Positions 19,201 to 26,835 of a stretch of 64,000 nt of DNA are shown in pieces. The position numbers were made by a program, and so were the translations under genes. Source of the DNA: Chitinophaga pinensis (GTDB lineage Bacteria; Bacteroidota; Bacteroidia; UBA4408); NCBI GenBank assembly GCA_945872355.1, contig CAMBZU010000003.1, positions 22,519-86,518 on the forward strand, read 5' to 3'. The notes beneath the pieces are model-generated. The model worked only from the letters and a program-made list of their open reading frames with translations, searched no databases and was not told where the DNA came from. The stretch's first letter is position 1. Every line of letters starts with the position of its first letter.

Positions 19201-22042
19201 TAAAATTGGTTGCCGATGAAATGAAAGCATCATCTTTTCCTAAGGCAAAAGTGCCAGTATTAACAAATGTTGAAGAGCTTGTGAAATAAAAAGGATTTGA
19301 CCCACCTGTGGTTGCTCCATTTTGACTCCAAGATGAACCATTCCACAAACCAAATCTTCTTGTAAGCCCTGTTGCAAAATTAACTGCTTCTTCACTAGGT
19401 GAATTCCAATAGGCAGATAAATTTAAGTTTGCACCACCAATAGTTCCCTCGGCTACTATCCAACTGCGATTGATAACTCTGGTAGCGTCTGCAGGTGAAG
19501 GTGGAGTTCCATCTGTAACTCTTACACTGTATGAATCTGTGGTTCCATTGTTGGCAATAATAATTGGGTTGTAAGCTGAATTTCCAACAGGAAAATTAAA
19601 AGGAAATCCGCCACCCATTAATGCAATTTGCAGCACTCCCGTATTGTTTGTTTTTATATAGGAATTTGAGCTTCCGCCCATAGGTGGTTCTGAAACACTT
19701 AAATTATTTGTATTGAGCACTAATATTCCAGCATTAAGAGTAACTGTACCACCTATGGAGCGACTGGCATGTAAGGTTACCGTGTTTGTTGTAAAAGTGT
19801 TATCAATAATTAAATTCATAGGGCTATTGATAGCTGGAAATTCAGTGCTAGTAGTAGTTTGAGCATTGGTTGAAGCATCATAAACCAAGGAAGCATAACC
19901 CCCTGTTTGATCATAAAAAACAGTGCCGCTACCAACAATACTTCCTTTGCTCATTCTTAGTGTTGAGCCCCATCCACCTCCATTGGCATTATCATTTAAT
20001 GGCAGTAAACCAGTAAGATTAATTCCACCACCATTTACTCTAAAATTTACATTGCTGAGTACACTTCCATTTAAAGTTACTGTTTGCAATCCAACGCCAT
20101 TAAACTCTGCATAACTCAAGGTGGATAATGAAAGACCAAATAACTGCAAAGTTGCTGGTGCAGATTGAATATAATTACCTCCTATTCTAAATATACCATC
20201 ATAATCACTGGCAGCTAAGTCAATTATCCCATCAGTATGCGTTACATTCCCTGTAACATTTAGGGTTCCGGTACCTCCAATACTGTTTATGTCTGTTAAT
20301 AGTAAAAATGCATTTGCGCTATTCACAATAAGGTTTCCAGAAACATTGATCATACAATCAGCACTACCGGTGGCAAGTGCAAAAACACCATCAGAAACTG
20401 TTAGTGAACCACCCACGTTAAGGGTACAAGGGTTATTGGTGGTAATTCCAATTTCTTGAAAGTTTAATCCCAAAATACTTAGGTTTCCATTTACAGTTGT
20501 AAGCGCACCATCTAGCATTGGAGAAGTAAGTTGAGCAGGGCAATTCCAAGTAAAGTTGCCAAAGTTTTGATTCAAACCAGATGTGGGTTGTGTGCCCAAA
20601 GTGTAGCCAAAAATAAGACATGTTGAATTGGCATTCCAGGTTGCTAAAGGAATAGCTCCATCTATAGTTGAGTAATTATGTTCGTAAAAACTACTTGCCC
20701 CAAAAGTTGTATTCGCAGCGGTTGAGCCTATTATTGATCCTGCAGTCCCTCCAACTCTTAGGTTTCCATTAATTACGTTAGCGCTTGATCCTGTTAAATT
20801 TAGTGTTTTATTGCCCATGTCTAAACGGCAGTTTGCTCCTGCATTAATAGTTAAATTATTAGGCACTGCAATTGAGTTCAGCGCTGTAACAGTAGCTGAA
20901 GTATTTGAAACTAAAAGATTGTTAATAGTTTGTGTAATATTACTGTTATAAATTTGGGCATTGGTACCATTGAAGTTAACTTGACGGCTATTGCAGTTAA
21001 AAGTACCACTGGTTTTGATGAAGTTTCCAGAAACGTTTAAATCGCCTCCTGCACTGTTTGAGAGCGTTAAAGTGCCACCTCTTACATCGATATTCTTTGT
21101 TGTGATTGCTGTTGTAGATGTTCCTGAAGTTAAAGCGCCATTTGCAACTACTAAATTACCTGCAATATTCCAGGCTTGACCTGCACCAGTAGTTCTTGTA
21201 ATTGTTTGACCACTGCTATTCATTGTAAAATCATAAACAGAAATACCTCCAAATGCAGCATTTGATGCAGTTAAAGGTTGCGTATAAGAATTTTGGCCAA
21301 AAGGATTTGTGGAGGTTCCATTCCCTGTGTTTGAAACAGTAAAATATCTTGTAATTCCATTGCTATTTGCAATTACATTATTTCCATTGTAGTTTTCTAT
21401 TGGAACTTGTGCATACATTGCGTTTGTATTTGAAATATATCCCATCCAATTGAATGCAGCAGGCCTTGCTCCGCCATTAATTGCACCTTGGAGGCGCGCC
21501 CAAGAAATACTGAATTCTCTTCTGTCATCAGCACCATTGCCATTGCCATTATCGTTGGAAGAATATTGCCCATTAGCATTACCTGTGAAATCACTTATTC
21601 CACTGCCACAAATTCCATCAGCACCGCCTCCGAGGGAAGTCCAACCATTAGCGCCATCTTTTCTAAATATTTCACGATAGCTGTTGTGCGCATAAATGCA
21701 TATGTCAGCGCGGAATGGTAAATTAGGCCTGGTAGTATAACCATCATAGTTAAGGCCAACCAATGTTCCATTTGCATTTGTTGCTCCATTTACAGGAACA
21801 ATAGGGTCAACATCAAGGTAAATAGTAACAGGTTCAGATTGATTAGCGTTGTTTATGCTAACAAAAAGATTGGTATTGTTCCAAGTAAGTGCCCAATTGG
21901 TTGAGCCGGAAGTGTAATTATTTGGATAATTTGCTATACCGTCATTTGCAGCATCAATGGTTGGTGTAGTCCATTGTGCAATTGACTTATTGGCAAAACC
22001 AAAAACAATTAAAATAAACAGGTAAAGTAATCTTGTTTTCAT
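13211..22042 (-). CDS. Giant secreted beta-helix repeat protein with T9SS sorting domain
   Basis: The 2,943-residue protein has a signal peptide (KTRLLYLFILIVFGFANKSIAQ). An N-terminal domain of about 190 residues resembles DOMON/CBM9-like sugar-binding folds (WALTWNNTNLFVSINNA ... TIYLDVDP), a tentative assignment. About 2,500 residues of Asn/Thr/Gly-rich repeats follow, with recurring units such as NLTINAGANCRLDMG and SSVNFNGTAAQ that suggest a long parallel beta-helix. A larger unit beginning WNGATDGSWNTATNWTPNG recurs about 800 residues later (bases near 19,120-19,200 and 16,700-16,785). The end has an Fn3-like segment (ISWTTASETNNDYFTIERS) and a type A sorting domain (YVFPNPCQLNGINIK). 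It is probably a cell-surface adhesin or matrix protein. No catalytic motif is seen. Confidence 0.85.
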   Translation of the reverse strand: MKTRLLYLFILIVFGFANKSIAQWTTPTIDAANDGIANYPNNYTSGSTNWALTWNNTNLFVSINNANQSEPVTIYLDVDPIVPVNGATNANGTLVGLNYDGYTTRPNLPFRADICIYAHNSYREIFRKDGANGWTSLGGGADGICGSGISDFTGNANGQYSSNDNGNGNGADDRREFSISWARLQGAINGGARPAAFNWMGYISNTNAMYAQVPIENYNGNNVIANSNGITRYFTVSNTGNGTSTNPFGQNSYTQPLTASNAAFGGISVYDFTMNSSGQTITRTTGAGQAWNIAGNLVVANGALTSGTSTTAITTKNIDVRGGTLTLSNSAGGDLNVSGNFIKTSGTFNCNSRQVNFNGTNAQIYNSNITQTINNLLVSNTSATVTALNSIAVPNNLTINAGANCRLDMGNKTLNLTGSSANVINGNLRVGGTAGSIIGSTAANTTFGASSFYEHNYSTIDGAIPLATWNANSTCLIFGYTLGTQPTSGLNQNFGNFTWNCPAQLTSPMLDGALTTVNGNLSILGLNFQEIGITTNNPCTLNVGGSLTVSDGVFALATGSADCMINVSGNLIVNSANAFLLLTDINSIGGTGTLNVTGNVTHTDGIIDLAASDYDGIFRIGGNYIQSAPATLQLFGLSLSTLSYAEFNGVGLQTVTLNGSVLSNVNFRVNGGGINLTGLLPLNDNANGGGWGSTLRMSKGSIVGSGTVFYDQTGGYASLVYDASTNAQTTTSTEFPAINSPMNLIIDNTFTTNTVTLHASRSIGGTVTLNAGILVLNTNNLSVSEPPMGGSSNSYIKTNNTGVLQIALMGGGFPFNFPVGNSAYNPIIIANNGTTDSYSVRVTDGTPPSPADATRVINRSWIVAEGTIGGANLNLSAYWNSPSEEAVNFATGLTRRFGLWNGSSWSQNGATTGGSNPFYFTSSSTFVNTGTFALGKDDAFISSATNFTWNGATDGSWNTATNWTPNGIPGAADNVIFNVVGTNPTNFNTTQTVNDLTLIGSGSLNLGATGNLTISGNITYQNSASATFNCASSLTISSALSQTIPALNYGNLNLTGGPRVLSTIGTIGICGNYTPSAGVTTTTGSSVNFNGTAAQSILNAAANFRNLTVANTTATVTSAVAVAITNNLTINAGLNCKLDIGANTLTLTGSTANVINGTLRIGGAAGSIVGMTALNTTFSSTGVYEHNYTTIAGTLPTAAWNAASNCKIIGYTTSTGATGGLSQTFGNFTWNCPSQTGNVNLFGGLNGATIAGNFNVLSTNTGSLRLTSLASLSFAILGDLNVSGGTLGLTNVITPNTPNIIINITGAINITGGVTNFQVLPPASTGGIPTFNIAAAAFNISAGSFVVYNSNAGLGSTSNINISGNFTQSGGTVNNCSVGAANGIISTWNILGNFTQTAGTFIGASFGINPEIYLNVSGAFSQSSGAVINAGAVFPRFQIEFKGSINQNVSIAGTTLLNLWWRLNNAAGITLANNITINSVGKFIRTSGAISGAGAIVYTAGSQLRYNGTTNMSSSDKEWPAAMTSVSVEIDNIAGINLHANRTASGGGGEVRLTNGSLLLGNNDLLIDYFNSGNYSITSPSATNMFVTNGTGQLLLSTYIRSGTPVGFDNYVFPIGENTGITEFSPAEIRFYKNTVSRVIGVRVVDAVSPNINTPSAPVDYLSRYWLVTENGAGGIYRDSITVFHTPSDINGIEANLKLSTFSAGAWTEHGTALTTGVKLIGFQPSTAAFTQTYLPLNGIEITGRRAPISINYTWVGASSNNFNTAANWTPNGIPGAADNITVGVSNPNVCSIIAGSFTVNNFTLNGTGNFQLASGTSITVNGNMAYGGTATGTCNCNSTFNIAGASTSVVPPINYGNLNISGGNRTLSSTGTIGICGIYTPGAGVITIAGSSVDFNSSSAQTVPASSYHNLTLSNARTNNNLTLAGVINVAGTFNPIAIFTTGNYVVTGNTMNYNGTNGQSITAFNYNNLTSTNNNRVLQPSGNIGIAGTFTPGTGIYTTAGSTVVFNGSANQTVPVFTSITANRSYHNLTIVGTGLYTPSRTWEGMGITNGISGKLTLNGGQFEQTTSGGGVTLYIDGDLEFTNSNARFSQHSGNLSTNNTYIMGNWIQNAGRFDFNTSVSGTGDGFVYLSGNLTATGGLIHCSSVGSNNINPTFAFNGVGMQNYFRSGGGNLFVDFIIGANKSLLLLSNFSVSDGDIDIGTNATFDAQGFTVTTSDGGASADEFRTNAGTLIRTTHPSGIIGMAPSGTRNFNTASSYEFYGANQNTGFNTSPAISIAAEIKMSLSGTLTNTSASITLSNALTLNTGTLNVGAANVIYLSTGAIVSGLGGDFSAGSSAGTIIFNGNGTFTGITNPYNVYINGGVNFGAVLNSTTIQSGGTMRINNGGFVSTSAPFYNSNATLQYFSGGTFNRGIEWSSSAGRGYPGHVKVSNNTTFNPGAGGNTATLLNTAGNLTIDAGANFYMDFAGNNMTVPLKINGNITLFGNLSCSGAAGGNIELKGDWMNNSLAAVNFFPNNKSVTFNGTVNQNVGGSNPTVNPFDILIINNAAGISLTIGNVRVLNTLNLISGKVDLNGKELILGQTGANGTLIGGNASNYFISGTSTAKFTRYTTTTNNTYSFPLGDAIDYTPMSITLNAGTSVNNTAQISLYVIPSIHPMIGTAGPEYLNRYWSVEPLNFGGTFNYDVSYTYASADVVGVEANLKPYKYHAGLWVSSIGSGFTNNMGNSIISPGTNTFTWNGLTTFSDFTGNGNGSPLPITLLNFDVQAMHANAAISWTTASETNNDYFTIERSKDAVNFNPLIEVDGAGNSNQILNYKFTDVNPFEGTSYYRLKQTDFDGNYKYSEIKAVSFLNTAQNQYWYVFPNPCQLNGINIKTADTAAAQLSVNLLDLTGKLLSAQLIKNNMNSNSNFIAFEGISAGVYLLELNDGYKTDIIKIVLVE

Positions 22043-22376
22043 TTTGGCTTTGTTCTAATCGCTCTTCTTAATTTTTACTCGGTGCTTGTAAGTGAAATTA
22101 AACGCCTAATTTACAAATTATTATATTAAATAGGTCACTAAATAAAAACGGGTCTATTTTTTATATTAAATAGTGCTTTTAAAGTTAATTTTACATTAAT
22201 TTATTCTGCTTAATAAATGCTAAGCCTATAAATTATCAGTAAAAACAAAGGAAACACTGGTGTTTTGGAAGATTTTAGATATGCTAAATATTATTGGCTT
22301 AATATAACAGCAGCTAAAAGGATTTTGCTTCATATTATTTACTACCTTTGCGCCCTTAAAAAACAAGCCTATTATC
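22043..22376. promoter_or_regulatory. Divergent promoter region between the giant protein gene and typA
   Basis: This 334-base AT-rich spacer must hold the promoters of both flanking genes. On the plus strand TACCTTTG (22343-22350) fits the -7 consensus and lies 27 bases before the typA ATG. A TTTG at 22324-22327 is only 15 bases upstream of it, shorter than the usual spacing. I cannot identify a convincing minus-strand pair for the giant gene. Confidence 0.5.
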
Positions 22377-24185
22377 ATGCAAGCTATCAGAAACATTGCA
22401 ATTATTGCCCACGTTGACCACGGTAAAACTACTTTGGTGGACAAAATGTTGCATCAAAGTAAACTATTTCGTGACAACCAAGAGTCAGGAGAATTAATTT
22501 TAGATAACAATGACCTGGAGCGAGAGAGAGGAATAACCATTCTTGCGAAGAACGTTTCTATTAATTATGGTGGAGTTAAGATTAACATTATAGATACACC
22601 GGGCCATAGTGATTTTGGAGGAGAAGTGGAACGTGTATTAAATATGGCCGATGGAGTTTTGCTTTTGGTTGATGCTTTTGAAGGAACTATGCCTCAAACA
22701 CGTTTTGTATTGCAGAAAGCACTTCAGCTTGGTTTAAAGGCCATTTTGGTTATCAATAAAGTTGATAAACCAAATTGTCGTCCAGACGAGGTGCATGATG
22801 AGGTTTTTGATTTATTCTTTAACTTGGATGCTACCGAAGAGCAATTAAATTTCCCTACCATCTACGGAAGTAGTAAACAAGGTTGGATGAACACTGATTG
22901 GAAAGAAATAACTACTGATATTGTACCATTATTAGATTGCATTGTGGAGCATATTCCAGCTGCGCCATATCATGAAGGAACATTGCAAATGCAAATTACA
23001 TCCTTAGATTTTAGTAGTTTTGTTGGTCGTATTGCTATTGGCAGGGTTTTTAGAGGAAATATTCGTGAAAACATGCCAGTTTCACTTGTTAAGAGAGATG
23101 GAAAAATAGTTAAATCAAGAATTAAAGAACTTTATGTTTTTGAAGGTTTAGGTAGGGCAAAAGTAACTGATGTAAAAAGCGGTGATATATGTGCTATTAC
23201 TGGAATTGAGGGTTTTGAAATTGGGGATACTATTGCTGATTTTGAAAATCCTGAGGGTTTAAAGCCGATTAGTATTGATGAGCCCACAATGAGCATGTTA
23301 TTCACCATTAACAATTCTCCATTTTTTGGCAGAGAGGGTAAGTTTCTTACTTCGCGTCATGTGCGTGAAAGGTTATATAAGGAAATGGAAAAAAATCTTG
23401 CATTGCGCGTTGATGAAACCGACAGTGCTGATGCTTTTCTTGTGTTTGGAAGAGGTATTCTGCATTTGAGTATTTTAATTGAGACTATGCGCAGGGAGGG
23501 TTATGAATTGCAAGTTGGTCAACCGCAAGTAATATTAAAAGTAATTGATGGTGTAAAATGCGAGCCAGTTGAAACTTTAATTGTTGATGTTCCGGAGCCT
23601 GTATCAGGAAAGGTGATTGAATTAGTAAGTCAAAGAAAAGGTGATATGTTAATTATGGAGCCAAAAGGCGATATGATTCATCTTGAATTTACTATTCCCT
23701 CTAGAGGAATTATTGGTTTGAGAAATAAAGTATTAACCGCTACGGCAGGTGAAGCAATAATGAACCATCGTTTAAAAGGATTTGAGCCTTGGAAAGGAGA
23801 AATAGCAGGTAGAATATCGGGTTCATTAATTAGTATGGAATTAGGCACTGCAATTGCCTACAGTATTGATAAATTGCAAGATAGAGGTTTCTTTTTTGTA
23901 GATCCAGGAGATGAAATTTATGCAGGTCAGGTTATTGGTGAGCACACGCGCCCAGATGATTTAGCAGTTAATATTACAAAAACTAAAAAGCTTACCAACA
24001 TGCGTGCCTCTGGTACTGATGAAAAGATGAATATTGCACCAGCAGTTAAATTTTCATTAGAAGAGGCGATGGAATATATTCAAGAAGATGAGTATGTGGA
24101 GTTGACTCCAAAGTCGATTCGCATGCGTAAAACTATTCTAAATGAAAATGATCGCAAGCGTGTAAGTAAGAGTGCTTCGGCATAA
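22377..24185 (+). CDS. typA: Ribosome-associated GTPase TypA/BipA
   Basis: The 602-residue translational GTPase has all G motifs: [10 protein letters not shown] (11-20), [23 protein letters not shown] and NKVDKP. Domain II, two EF-G-like alpha-beta domains and the TypA-specific C-terminal domain ([24 protein letters not shown]) follow. TypA binds the ribosome and assists 50S assembly and stress or cold adaptation. Length and domain order are normal. A -7-like TACCTTTG box lies just upstream and a strong terminator follows at 24231-24267, so it is a single-gene unit. Confidence 0.96.
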   Translation: MQAIRNIAIIAHVDHGKTTLVDKMLHQSKLFRDNQESGELILDNNDLERERGITILAKNVSINYGGVKINIIDTPGHSDFGGEVERVLNMADGVLLLVDAFEGTMPQTRFVLQKALQLGLKAILVINKVDKPNCRPDEVHDEVFDLFFNLDATEEQLNFPTIYGSSKQGWMNTDWKEITTDIVPLLDCIVEHIPAAPYHEGTLQMQITSLDFSSFVGRIAIGRVFRGNIRENMPVSLVKRDGKIVKSRIKELYVFEGLGRAKVTDVKSGDICAITGIEGFEIGDTIADFENPEGLKPISIDEPTMSMLFTINNSPFFGREGKFLTSRHVRERLYKEMEKNLALRVDETDSADAFLVFGRGILHLSILIETMRREGYELQVGQPQVILKVIDGVKCEPVETLIVDVPEPVSGKVIELVSQRKGDMLIMEPKGDMIHLEFTIPSRGIIGLRNKVLTATAGEAIMNHRLKGFEPWKGEIAGRISGSLISMELGTAIAYSIDKLQDRGFFFVDPGDEIYAGQVIGEHTRPDDLAVNITKTKKLTNMRASGTDEKMNIAPAVKFSLEEAMEYIQEDEYVELTPKSIRMRKTILNENDRKRVSKSASA

Positions 24186-24230
24186 TTATGTAATATAGTT
24201 ATGTTATAGATTTTCATTTAAAACATAAAA

Positions 24231-24267
24231 AAAGTCCTAACTCAACAAAAGTTTAGGACTTTTTTTA
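24231..24267 (+). terminator. Intrinsic terminator of typA
   Basis: AAAGTCCTAA pairs with TTAGGACTTT around a loop of about 11 bases and is followed by a T-run. An A-run precedes the stem, so the hairpin could work in both directions. It lies 46 bases after the typA stop. Confidence 0.85.
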
Positions 24268-24317
24268 TTTGTAGCAGAACTTACATTAAAGGTTTAATTT
24301 AACATAAATAGCTGTCG

Positions 24318-24447
24318 TAATACCGATTACACTTTCAATTTAGTCCCATTGCGGCATTACCATATTGTACTAAATTCAAGTAGTATCGGCATTAACCATT
24401 GCATATTTTTTTTTTGGCCTAAAAAATAAATGCAATTGTTATAATTT
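24318..24447. repeat. Dispersed repeat type II (130-bp copy)
   Basis: The element starts TAATACCGATTACACTTTCA and ends AATGCAATTGTTATAATTT. It shares both ends with the element at 37602-37788 but has a shorter, different middle. Inner arms are complementary (TTTAGTCCCA with TTGGCCTAAAA), and the matching arms at 37602 differ yet still pair (TTTAGTCCAA with TTGGACTATAAA), which suggests the hairpin is maintained. It ends 23 bases before the -7 box of the ClC gene. Confidence 0.75.
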
Positions 24448-24482
24448 CCTTATAATTGAAGATTGATAGTACTTTTGCATCA

Positions 24483-26261
24483 ATGCGTGCAATGATTAAA
24501 AAATTAAATAGATTGATCAATATAGCTCAGCAGCAACTGAGTAAGAAACAATTTATATTGCTTTCGGCCATTCTTGTGGGTCTTTCTGCAGGAATAGCTG
24601 CGATTACAATGAAAAGTTTTGTGCATTTAATTTTTACACTTGCTACCTATAAGCCCATTGTTAGCTTGCGTTATTTGTATTTAGTGTTGCCAGCCTGTGG
24701 TATATTTTTAACTGTTTGGGTCATAAAAAAGCTTCTTAAAGGAAAGTTAGAAAAGGGGTTATCGCCCATTCACTATGCTATTGCTAAAAAGTCAAGTATT
24801 GTTCCTCGCGAACAGATGTATGCACAAGTGATTACAAGCACACTTACTGTTGGTCTTGGAGGCTCTGCAGGACTTGAAGCTCCGATTGTTATTACAGGAG
24901 CGGCATTTGGGTCAAATTATGCTAAAACATTTAAATTAGATTATAAAGATAGAACTTTGTTGCTGGCATGTGGCGTGGCAGCAGGTATTGGTGCAGCCTT
25001 TAATGCGCCCATTGCTGGTGTTTTGTTTGCCTTAGAAGTGTTATTGTTGGATATAAGTATTTCGGCTTTCACTCCACTAATTATTGCTGCAGCAACAGGG
25101 GCTTTGGTTTCTAAAATATTTTTGAAACAAGATATATTATTTAATTTTCTGCAAAGTAGTCCTTTTAACTATTATAATGTGCCCTTTTATGTGCTTTTAG
25201 GCTTGCTAACAGGATTATTGTCTGTTTACCATCAAAGAATGTTTTTGAAATTGGAGCATTGGCTTTCAAGTTTAAAGCTTGGGGCCTATAAAAAAGTTTT
25301 TTTGTCGGGCGCAATGCTGGCTGCTTTAATTTTATTTTTTCCTAGCTTGTTTGGAGAAGGCTACGCAAGTATTAAAATACTAGCTTCATCAAATTCTAAT
25401 CAGATTTTTGAAAATAGCATTCTTCATGATTTTACTTCAAATTCATGGTTTATTTTATTATTCATAACAATAACAATGCTTGTTAAAGTTTTTGCAACTG
25501 CCATAACTTTAGGGAGTGGAGGCAATGGAGGAAATTTTGCACCGTCACTTTTTGTTGGCGCTTATGCGGGCTTTGTTTTTTCTAGATTTATTAATTTAAC
25601 TCATCTTACAACATTATCAGAAAGCAACTTTACCTTGGTGGGCATGGCTGGTATATTAAGTGGACTCTATCATGCGCCGCTAACAGCGCTTTTTCTTATT
25701 GCGGAAATAACAGGAGGATACAACCTATTAATTCCATTGATGATTGTTTCTTCAATAAGCTATGCCATCAGCAAGCATTTCGAGAAATTTAGTTTGGATG
25801 CCAAAAAATTAGCAAGTACAGGGTCCATTTTTACTAACGATAAAGATAAAAATATACTCACCACCATTTCTACATCACGCATAGTTGAAACTGATTTTGT
25901 AAAGATTTTTCCGATGCAAACGTTAGGTGAATTTGTAAAAATAATATCTTCATCAAAAAGAAATATTTTTCCAGTTGTAAATGAGCAAGACAAACTGCTT
26001 GGTATTATTGTTTTAGATAATGTAAAAGAGGTAATTTTTAAAAATGAATTATACGAAAAAGTATTGGTTAAAGAACTCATGAGTATGCCACCAGAGGTTG
26101 TTGCACCTTACGAGCCCATGGAAAATGTAATGAAAAAATTTGATGAAACTGGCGCATGGAATTTGCCTGTGATAGATGAAGGCGTTTACGTTGGTTTTAT
26201 ATCAAAATCAAGTATATTTTCGAACTACAGAAATAAATTAATGGATTATAGTATAGACTAA
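24483..26261 (+). CDS. ClC-family chloride channel/transporter with C-terminal CBS domains
   Basis: From ATG 24483 the product is 592 residues. The ClC membrane domain (about 25-420) contains GGSAGLEAP with the gating glutamate at Glu132, GIGAAFNAPIAGVLFALE and GSGGNGGNFAPSLFVGAYAG. Two CBS domains occupy about 440-590 (KIFPMQTLGEFVKII and MSMPPEVVAPYEPMENVM). The gating Glu is needed for Cl-/H+ exchange. The proton-pathway Glu203 equivalent was not assessed, so channel versus antiporter is open. The frame extends to a TTG at 24456. However, a TACTTTTG box at 24470-24477 lies inside that extension, so ATG 24483 or ATG 24492 is more likely, with a very short leader. Confidence 0.9.
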   Translation: MRAMIKKLNRLINIAQQQLSKKQFILLSAILVGLSAGIAAITMKSFVHLIFTLATYKPIVSLRYLYLVLPACGIFLTVWVIKKLLKGKLEKGLSPIHYAIAKKSSIVPREQMYAQVITSTLTVGLGGSAGLEAPIVITGAAFGSNYAKTFKLDYKDRTLLLACGVAAGIGAAFNAPIAGVLFALEVLLLDISISAFTPLIIAAATGALVSKIFLKQDILFNFLQSSPFNYYNVPFYVLLGLLTGLLSVYHQRMFLKLEHWLSSLKLGAYKKVFLSGAMLAALILFFPSLFGEGYASIKILASSNSNQIFENSILHDFTSNSWFILLFITITMLVKVFATAITLGSGGNGGNFAPSLFVGAYAGFVFSRFINLTHLTTLSESNFTLVGMAGILSGLYHAPLTALFLIAEITGGYNLLIPLMIVSSISYAISKHFEKFSLDAKKLASTGSIFTNDKDKNILTTISTSRIVETDFVKIFPMQTLGEFVKIISSSKRNIFPVVNEQDKLLGIIVLDNVKEVIFKNELYEKVLVKELMSMPPEVVAPYEPMENVMKKFDETGAWNLPVIDEGVYVGFISKSSIFSNYRNKLMDYSID

Positions 26262-26266
26262 AAAAA

Positions 26267-26470
26267 ATGGAAAAAAAAACGAAACTTAATTATGAATTAG
26301 CATTTCAAGAATTGAGCACTATTGTGAAAGATATTGAACAAGAAAACATTCAACTTGACGAGCTTTCAAAAAAAATTGTAAGAGCTAATGAGCTGATTTC
26401 ATTTTGTAAAGAACGCTTAAGACTCACTGAAGAAGAGTATCAAAAAGCAATAGATGGCTTAAAGGCTTAA
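26267..26470 (+). CDS. xseB: Exodeoxyribonuclease VII small subunit
   Basis: The 67-residue protein has the XseB signature: LNYELAFQELSTIVKDIEQENIQLDELSKKI followed by CKERLRLTEEEYQKAIDGL. Several XseB chains coat one XseA catalytic chain to degrade single-stranded DNA. It begins five bases after the ClC stop and is probably co-transcribed. xseA is not in this window. The last 12 bases overlap the convergent 3' end of the MmcQ-like gene. Confidence 0.93.
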   Translation: MEKKTKLNYELAFQELSTIVKDIEQENIQLDELSKKIVRANELISFCKERLRLTEEEYQKAIDGLKA

Positions 26471-26809
26471 CTGTTTTGATTTTGGTAAACTTTTAAATAC
26501 CAATTGGTAAGACTCGTCTATAAAACGTTTGATCAAACTTGCGCTGAGTTCTTGATTTGAGATGACTGTGTTCCAATGCATCTTGTTCATGTGGTAACCT
26601 GGTGAAATACTTTCAGGGTATGTTTCACGCAGTTGTATAGCTATTTCGGGATCACACTTAACATTAATGCTTAAGGGGTTTTTCTCTAAAGACATTAGCA
26701 AAAACATTTTGTCAAGCACTTTAAAAACTAAGGTATTATTGTCAAAAGGAAAGCTTTCTGTTACTCCTTTTTTATTAATGCAATAAGCCCTTATTTCTTC
26801 CGCATTCAT
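26459..26809 (-). CDS. MmcQ/YjbR family protein
   Basis: The 116-residue product matches the small CyaY-like-fold MmcQ/YjbR family: NAEEIRAYCINKKGVTESFPFDNNTLVFKVLDKMFLLM, then INVKCDPEIAIQLRETYPESISPGYHMNKMHWNTV. The YjbR fold resembles DNA-binding domains, but no biochemical function is established. Length is typical. Its 3' end overlaps xseB by 12 bases on the opposite strand. It starts 26 bases before the 3' end of the next minus-strand gene and could be transcribed with it. Confidence 0.88.
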   Translation of the reverse strand: MNAEEIRAYCINKKGVTESFPFDNNTLVFKVLDKMFLLMSLEKNPLSINVKCDPEIAIQLRETYPESISPGYHMNKMHWNTVISNQELSASLIKRFIDESYQLVFKSLPKSKQLSL

Positions 26810-26835
26810 AAATACAATGAGTAGAAAAAGTTCAA

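Noticed and set aside
13689..21721. Many plus-strand frames of 60-103 codons opposite the giant gene
   Set aside because: They are shadows of its repetitive, biased codon use; their translations are Pro/Val/Leu-rich without motifs.
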